Assembly: GCA_018806915.1 (NCBI GenBank)
Contig: JAGKQI010000093.1
Span: 496,001 to 560,000 of the forward strand
Length of the DNA: 64,000 nt
Reading direction: 5' to 3'
DNA from: Phytophthora colocasiae
Lineage: Eukaryota; Oomycota; Peronosporomycetes; Peronosporales; Peronosporaceae
The notes under the pieces are model-generated. The model had not been told where the DNA came from, did no database searches, and saw only the letters and a program-made list of their open reading frames with translations. Position numbers and translations under genes: made by a program. This document shows, one piece after another, positions 59,961-64,000 of the stretch (positions are counted from its first letter, which is position 1; the number at the start of each line of letters is the position of its first letter).

Positions 59961-60249
59961 GTACCGGACCACAAAGAAAAGCACACTAGGCCGTCATGAA
60001 GAGCTTCTCTACAATTGGTGATGCTACAAACATGTGTGATATGTGATAGGAGAAATCTTCACAACACTTTCTTCTTTAGACCCACTTTCGAAGGCTCTCC
60101 AAGTCCGCATCATCCACAGCTAATTGACCTAATTCTGGGAACAAACGAAACAAATTACTGAATCCCCCCCAACAATTTTTTTTTCTCACTACCCTTGACT
60201 CTGAAATAAGAATGAGTAAATAGGTGTAAATTCAAGAAGGTAAGTTCGT

Positions 60250-60370
60250 TCATTCCTCAACTTTGCTGCAACAATGGACATCGTGTTCATGTGTTGGTTG
60301 CATTACCTCCGTCAACGTAAACGAGGGCTACACGTTAGTGGATGCAGTACGCGAAGTTGCTCAACGACGT
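60250..60370 (+). pseudogene. Start element and decayed ubiquitin-like module
   Basis: TCATTCCTCAACTTTG at 60250-60265 is followed by ATG 60273 opening MDIVFMCWLHYLRQ, a short frame whose first bases resemble the module start. Just left of it, 60075-60140 is a minus-strand remnant of the 43027-43598 gene end (QLAVDDADLESL). Confidence 0.4.
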
Positions 60371-60488
60371 TAAACTTACGATCGTAACTCCCTACTGCTC
60401 TTGTAGAGATTTTTGGTAGCATTTTTCTATAGAAGAACAATGACACGCATACCAGCCTTGTTATTGGTATTACCAGGTTGAAGTGAGG

Positions 60489-61244
60489 ATGCGAGGAAGC
60501 TGGGACGAAGACGGCGTCGATGGTGGACCGTCCTCTATGGAGCTCTTGCTGGAGTGGCTCTCTATGCCAGGTAATGCATCACGTTGGCGGAAAGCTGCAG
60601 GGAACGGGAGAAAGCGAGAGACTCGAACAGAGCTTATCGATGAGATCCACGATTTACTGCTGAGTTACGGCATCAAACATCGCACATCTGGCAGTATCTG
60701 GAGCCGCATTTATCTGCTGGAATGCGAATTGGAAAGGGCTCAGAGTTGGCTCAAGGCTAAGGGGGTACGAGACTACGATGACAGTAGGGAGACGGAGGAT
60801 GCAGTTCTTAAACTGTGTCCATACTATCCTGTGATCAGCCCTTTGTTACTTCTGCCGCCACCTCGCTCAATGCCACAACGTGCGAGGAACAATGTCTATT
60901 GCAACGATAAAGCTATAGTGTTTCATTCGAGCAGTCAAGACGAAGAAGAGCTGCCCAAACTTGGATTCAAACGAACGAGGGTTAGCCCACATGAACGTTA
61001 TCCCGACGACGGCATTAAACGCGCACGGGTAGAAGAAAACTCGCACGGGATTAAACTAGAGGACACGAAGAGTTCTACTGTATTAGTCTCTGAACTAGAC
61101 GAACGTCGAGAGATGTTCAAACTCGAGCTTCAAGTGAAACGAGATGAGGCGCTAGTCGTGCGAGCTAAAGCAAGGAAGGAGCTGCGTGACGCTGGAGTTC
61201 CCTTCGCTACCATCGAGCGACTACTACCTTTGGAAATGTCATGA
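60489..61244 (+). CDS. PGN-family protein, complete single-domain copy
   Basis: ATG 60489 (the frame also opens at a GTG at 60483); 251 residues, no intron. Domain at 1-118: RGSWDEDGVDGGPSSMELLL, EWLSMPGNASRWRKAAGNGR, HRTSGSIWSRIYLLECELER, AVLKLCPYYPVISPLL. A basic and acidic linker (DEEELPKLGFKRTRVSPHER) leads to a complete tail, LVSELDERREMFKLELQVKR, DEALVVRAKARKELRDAGVP and TIERLLPLEMS. This is the intact form of the truncated genes at 45788 and 55875. It shows what those have lost, and its upstream 60 bases (agaacaatgacacgcat, accaggttgaagtga) are shared with them, so a promoter was duplicated too. Confidence 0.8.
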   Translation: MRGSWDEDGVDGGPSSMELLLEWLSMPGNASRWRKAAGNGRKRETRTELIDEIHDLLLSYGIKHRTSGSIWSRIYLLECELERAQSWLKAKGVRDYDDSRETEDAVLKLCPYYPVISPLLLLPPPRSMPQRARNNVYCNDKAIVFHSSSQDEEELPKLGFKRTRVSPHERYPDDGIKRARVEENSHGIKLEDTKSSTVLVSELDERREMFKLELQVKRDEALVVRAKARKELRDAGVPFATIERLLPLEMS

Positions 61245-61319
61245 CAGTCGACTTTGCTCACTTTTTAACTGATCTCTTCCCTTCCGCGATGGAAAAATGA
61301 CGATGCGCGGGGCCCTGGA

Positions 61320-61600
61320 GAAAGTTAATTATCTTGGAGAAGAAAGGAGCCTGCCCTGTAGACGAACTCAACCTCCACTTCGCAAGGAAGAACGATCAGG
61401 AGAATTACGGTTCAGATTCTGTACTCCAGTACGTTTTAACCTGTACCAAGGAAAATTATCCGATGCGCTACTTTTTGCTGGAGGCCCCACCTCATATTAC
61501 AGAAGGAGCGTAGCCGGGTTTGGAGAGCCTGGAAGAGTTGAGCTGGTGGGGAAAGGCTCAGTTCCTAAGTTTTGTCATCGAAAGTGTGCCTAGAGAAGAA
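61320..61600 (+). pseudogene. Degraded copy of the second Crinkler-like gene
   Basis: Sense blocks in mixed frames: ELNLHFARKNDQ (about 61360-61400), YQGKLSDAL, FAGGPTSY, and LESLEELSWWGKAQF, matching 43027-43598 in reverse orientation. A middle part is deleted. Confidence 0.6.
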
Positions 61601-61663
61601 AGGTGTTCAGTTTCGGGAACCAGCAATCCGGTTTTAATCACTTTGCCATTGCTATTCATCAAC

Positions 61664-62311
61664 TTATCTCCGAGCTTTCTTCATTTCTACATTGTCACGC
61701 TTCCTCTTCCTTGCAGGTGGCATACTGGTTTCAAGAGTATGCGTATCCTTCGGTGTCACCGGTTTCTTCACCACTCGTCGACTCGTCTTGCCTGCTTTCC
61801 CAGATTCCATCTCCACTTTCCTCGTCTTCACAACCTGCTCGACCTCCTCACTGTCCGTAGTCTCGACGTCCGACAACCCAAAGGAGCACCGTAGGACATG
61901 ACGACGCACGAAGTTGTCCACCCAACCATCTGACACCTCGAAGCCTTCCACCGTCACTTGAATCCTCTGTGTCACCTCCACAGCTTTTAACTGCACTGAA
62001 GCAGCAGAAACCGCCACGTCCTTACGGATCTGCAGCTCCAGCCATTGCACCATCGCTTTCTCCACTTGTGGACACTTTATGATCTTCTTCTTAACAGGAA
62101 TTGATAACTGTTTCGACCGTCCTCGCGGTTTGGGAGGCTTCCCGGCTTGACGCAGCACAATGGAGATGGTGGGCTGCGACGGCACAAAGTCCAGCTGGAA
62201 CGTCTCGGCCGCCCACTCGCCCAGCTTCTTCTGCTTCCACTCCGGCTCCCTGTCGCTCTGGCGCACGATGGCAACACGCTGCTCCTTGGTCAGCGCCGGA
62301 TTCCTCGTCAT
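61664..62311 (-). CDS. CENP-B/pogo-like DNA-binding protein (no catalytic domain)
   Basis: ATG 62311; 215 residues, intact. The N-terminus, MTRNPALTKEQRVAIVRQSD then KKLGEWAAETFQLDFVPSQP and TISIVLRQAGK, is a helix-turn-helix of the CENP-B N-terminal type. A second helical domain (VEKAMVQWLELQIRKDVAVS, VEGFEVSDGWVDNFVRRHVL RCSFG) matches the Tc5-type domain of pogo transposases and CENP-B. The last 60 residues are Lys/Arg-rich (KAGKTSRRVVKKP, PPARKRKRDN) and no DDE region follows. It is either a stable truncated transposase or a domesticated DNA-binding protein. It is not the same lineage as the element at 30266, whose DNA-binding domains differ. No inverted repeats are obvious nearby. Confidence 0.65.
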   Translation of the reverse strand: MTRNPALTKEQRVAIVRQSDREPEWKQKKLGEWAAETFQLDFVPSQPTISIVLRQAGKPPKPRGRSKQLSIPVKKKIIKCPQVEKAMVQWLELQIRKDVAVSAASVQLKAVEVTQRIQVTVEGFEVSDGWVDNFVRRHVLRCSFGLSDVETTDSEEVEQVVKTRKVEMESGKAGKTSRRVVKKPVTPKDTHTLETSMPPARKRKRDNVEMKKARR

Positions 62312-62466
62312 GACTCTCTTTAATGCTTGTATTATTACTCTTTTTTAATCATCATACAGCATACAATATGCTGTGTGGGAGGCTGATGCAACCTTAACAC
62401 CCCTACCCCTGCAAATAGCAAGTTATCATGTCAAAACATCTTGTCGCAACGAAAGAACTCTGGTTT

Positions 62467-63039
62467 TCACAACACGTATTGGACAGACTTGAGGCATTTT
62501 GGCTGGAGTAGATGCCACGGATCCTTAAGGGTCACGAGGGTCAAACGTCGCGGCGGCATGCTGTAAAGCCGTAAAGTAGATTTGATATGGTGGCAAGCAA
62601 TAGGCGAGAGTTGCCTAAGAGCTTGCTCAATAGCCACACGTGGGACTTGGACTGGGAGTCGTACTTGGTCGTCGACGGGGTCAAACCTGGCAAACCTGGC
62701 TGCCCTTGCGCGACCTATGGCTTTCTCTTGACGACCCCGCATAGCTGCCAGGAGCTCCAACACGCCACGCCGATGATTCACCTCCGTTTGCCGGAGGTAG
62801 TCCGAGCAGATAAGTCTTGTTGCCACTCGCCGGGTCGCGAAAGATCGGTGGCAGATGAAGGAGTGGGCGTGTGTGACGTTTGCCATCGTCGGGAGGTTCG
62901 CCGCGTCGTACGGATGGTTGGCCCCAGAAGGGACGAATACCTCAAACTCTCGTAGACCCATAGTTCTGGGCACGTAGTCGTAGTTTTCTCGAAACGCAGG
63001 ATGGAATCGTTCGTTCCAGTTGCACAGGCGAAAATCCAT
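62467..63039 (-). CDS. Unidentified ORF, possibly transposon-derived
   Basis: Open from 63084 (no ATG) with the first Met at 63039, giving about 190 residues: MDFRLCNWNERFHPAFRENY, FEVFVPSGANHPYDAANLPT, an Arg/Ala-rich middle (MRGRQEKAIGRARAARFARF), then MPPRRLTLVTLKDPWHLLQP. It has no recognisable domain, but coherent composition over the whole length. Position between a pogo-like ORF and a broken Merlin-type transposase suggests repeat-derived sequence. The lack of an ATG at the frame's beginning hints at a missing upstream part. Confidence 0.35.
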   Translation of the reverse strand: MDFRLCNWNERFHPAFRENYDYVPRTMGLREFEVFVPSGANHPYDAANLPTMANVTHAHSFICHRSFATRRVATRLICSDYLRQTEVNHRRGVLELLAAMRGRQEKAIGRARAARFARFDPVDDQVRLPVQVPRVAIEQALRQLSPIACHHIKSTLRLYSMPPRRLTLVTLKDPWHLLQPKCLKSVQYVL

Positions 63040-63191
63040 TCGTCTTGTCGGTAGAGAATTCAAGAATGCCTCTCTGCTACTCAACTCAGTCCATTCGGTT
63101 CTGGCGCTTGAAGCATTCGGTCTGGCGCAACTCTGGGGCAGCCCGGAAGAACTATTAAAGAACGTTTTCCGTTAATTGTTGTGTAACATTT

Positions 63192-63985
63192 TCAATAGAC
63201 AAGTAGAACTCTTCCAACAACACGTTGTTGTATTACGGGAGACTTGACTACCTTCACCTGGTAGTGTTTGCGGATGGCCGTCACAACATCTTCTGCATAG
63301 CTGCAGACTGGTACCTTACCAGCGAAAATCCAGGTCTTCCACAGGAACCCGTCTAGATACCACGCTAACAGCTCCTTGCGTGCACCCCTCATACTCTTCA
63401 GATCTCGCTTGATTCGCACCTCCCAAGCATCCTCGATATGGTTAGTGTGTGCCCCAGAAGGGATCCACATAGTATTTTTCGTGGTGAACCCAGCGCATGT
63501 CAAGTAGGAAGGGGTTTTTCTCGAGCGTGTGCTCACTGTTGACACGCATGTACGACGCAAAAGCGTAGCTACTGATGATGGTAGTGTTGGTTTCACATGT
63601 TTGCGCAGGAGAGGAGAAAGAGGCTTATTCGTATGGTCGGTGCCCGTAAGGATATCAAACCACAGGTTGGTGGTGCGGTCAACACCACCAAAAATCCAAT
63701 TATCAGGGTGTTGAAGGCCCCGGCCATACTTTGACTTCTTCAAGCTGGTTTCGTCGATTTCGACGATACCACCACGACATCCAATTTTCACCAGTTGCAT
63801 AATGTATTAGTATAAAGTATTTGTACATGTACATGAACTACAAATTCTGAATGCATAGCTTCATTGTTGCACGTCATCATTTCCTTCGAGCAGATATCTC
63901 GGCAAAAGTTGTACCAATCGATTCCCGAGACCTTTGAAATGTCCAGCCACTTTGGGCAATGCTCACAGGAAGTTCGCTGCACCAA
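63192..63985 (-). pseudogene. ISXO2/Merlin-type DDE transposase, frame broken
   Basis: Two minus-strand frames are needed. The first (63985-63788) contains WYNFCRDICSKEMM, the block that normally precedes the catalytic domain. The second (from 63800) starts GCRGGIVEIDETSLKKSKYG, the hallmark first-Asp region of the ISXO2/IS1595 DDE fold, then WIFGGVDRTTNLWFDILTG. A later GAHTNHIEDAWEVRIKRDLK corresponds to the N-x-x-E/W third-catalytic region. Between them the second catalytic region (usually IxSDxW) is scrambled around STRSRKTPSYL. Merlin elements are the eukaryotic relatives of this family. The frameshift near 63795 without a usable splice site and the missing second Asp indicate an inactive copy. 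It may run past the right edge. Confidence 0.7.
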
Positions 63986-64000
63986 AACAGCAACAGACGC

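Noticed and set aside
62587..62955. Plus-strand open frame of 122 codons
   Set aside because: Antisense to the longer coherent frame 62467-63084, and its Cys/His-rich look does not form a known zinc-binding spacing.

Overview
The window reads as nuclear DNA of a flagellate oomycete, most likely Phytophthora or a close relative. Genes are dense, with introns of about 50-75 nt that have GTRNGT-like donors and CTAAC/CTGAC-like branch sites. Further pointers are an axonemal dynein, a folate-biopterin-type transporter, Crinkler-like ubiquitin-like modules, and start-site motifs close to the oomycete 16-nt initiator consensus. All calls come from reading translations, motifs and splice signals by eye; no search was run.

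Left part (1-28 kb), mostly housekeeping and intron-poor: the 3' exon of an unidentified gene; a fusion of a degenerate nucleotidyltransferase domain with a DMT-type transporter; an AP2-like hypothetical protein; a VPS39-family tethering protein (-); a folate-biopterin family transporter; a jacalin-like lectin-domain protein (-); a possible orphan exon; and a 14-kb gene for an inner-arm axonemal dynein heavy chain of the DNAH10 type (-, two exons). Then come a small basic protein and the first member of a family I call the PGN family, after its Pro-Gly-Asn motif.

Middle (28-42 kb): a six-exon coiled-coil protein (-) and a seven-exon ankyrin/Ig/ZU5/FN3-like protein (+) are divergent. Their shared promoter has been split by a 1,045-bp pogo/Tc1-type deletion derivative with 26-bp terminal inverted repeats and a TA duplication. 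Next are a three-exon hypothetical gene, DDB1, a 5'-incomplete HAD-like gene and a small coiled-coil gene, all on the minus strand.

Right part (42-64 kb), an accessory and heavily rearranged region: PGN-family genes (one with five tandem domains), small Crinkler-like ubiquitin-like modules that carry their own initiator-like start element, a MYND-finger gene and a thymidine kinase gene. Arms of about 2.2 kb (44.2-46.3 and 55.8-58.1 kb) form an inverted repeat around a 9.4-kb core. The 3' half of the thymidine kinase gene plus the following module is copied directly, at a constant 3,563-bp offset across the kinase exons, onto the end of the right arm. Relics of PGN tails and ubiquitin-like modules fill the gaps. 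The window ends with a CENP-B/pogo-like DNA-binding ORF, an unidentified ORF and a broken ISXO2/Merlin-type transposase.

The best candidate for an undescribed system is the PGN family together with the promoter-carrying ubiquitin-like modules that are interleaved with it and duplicated alongside it.
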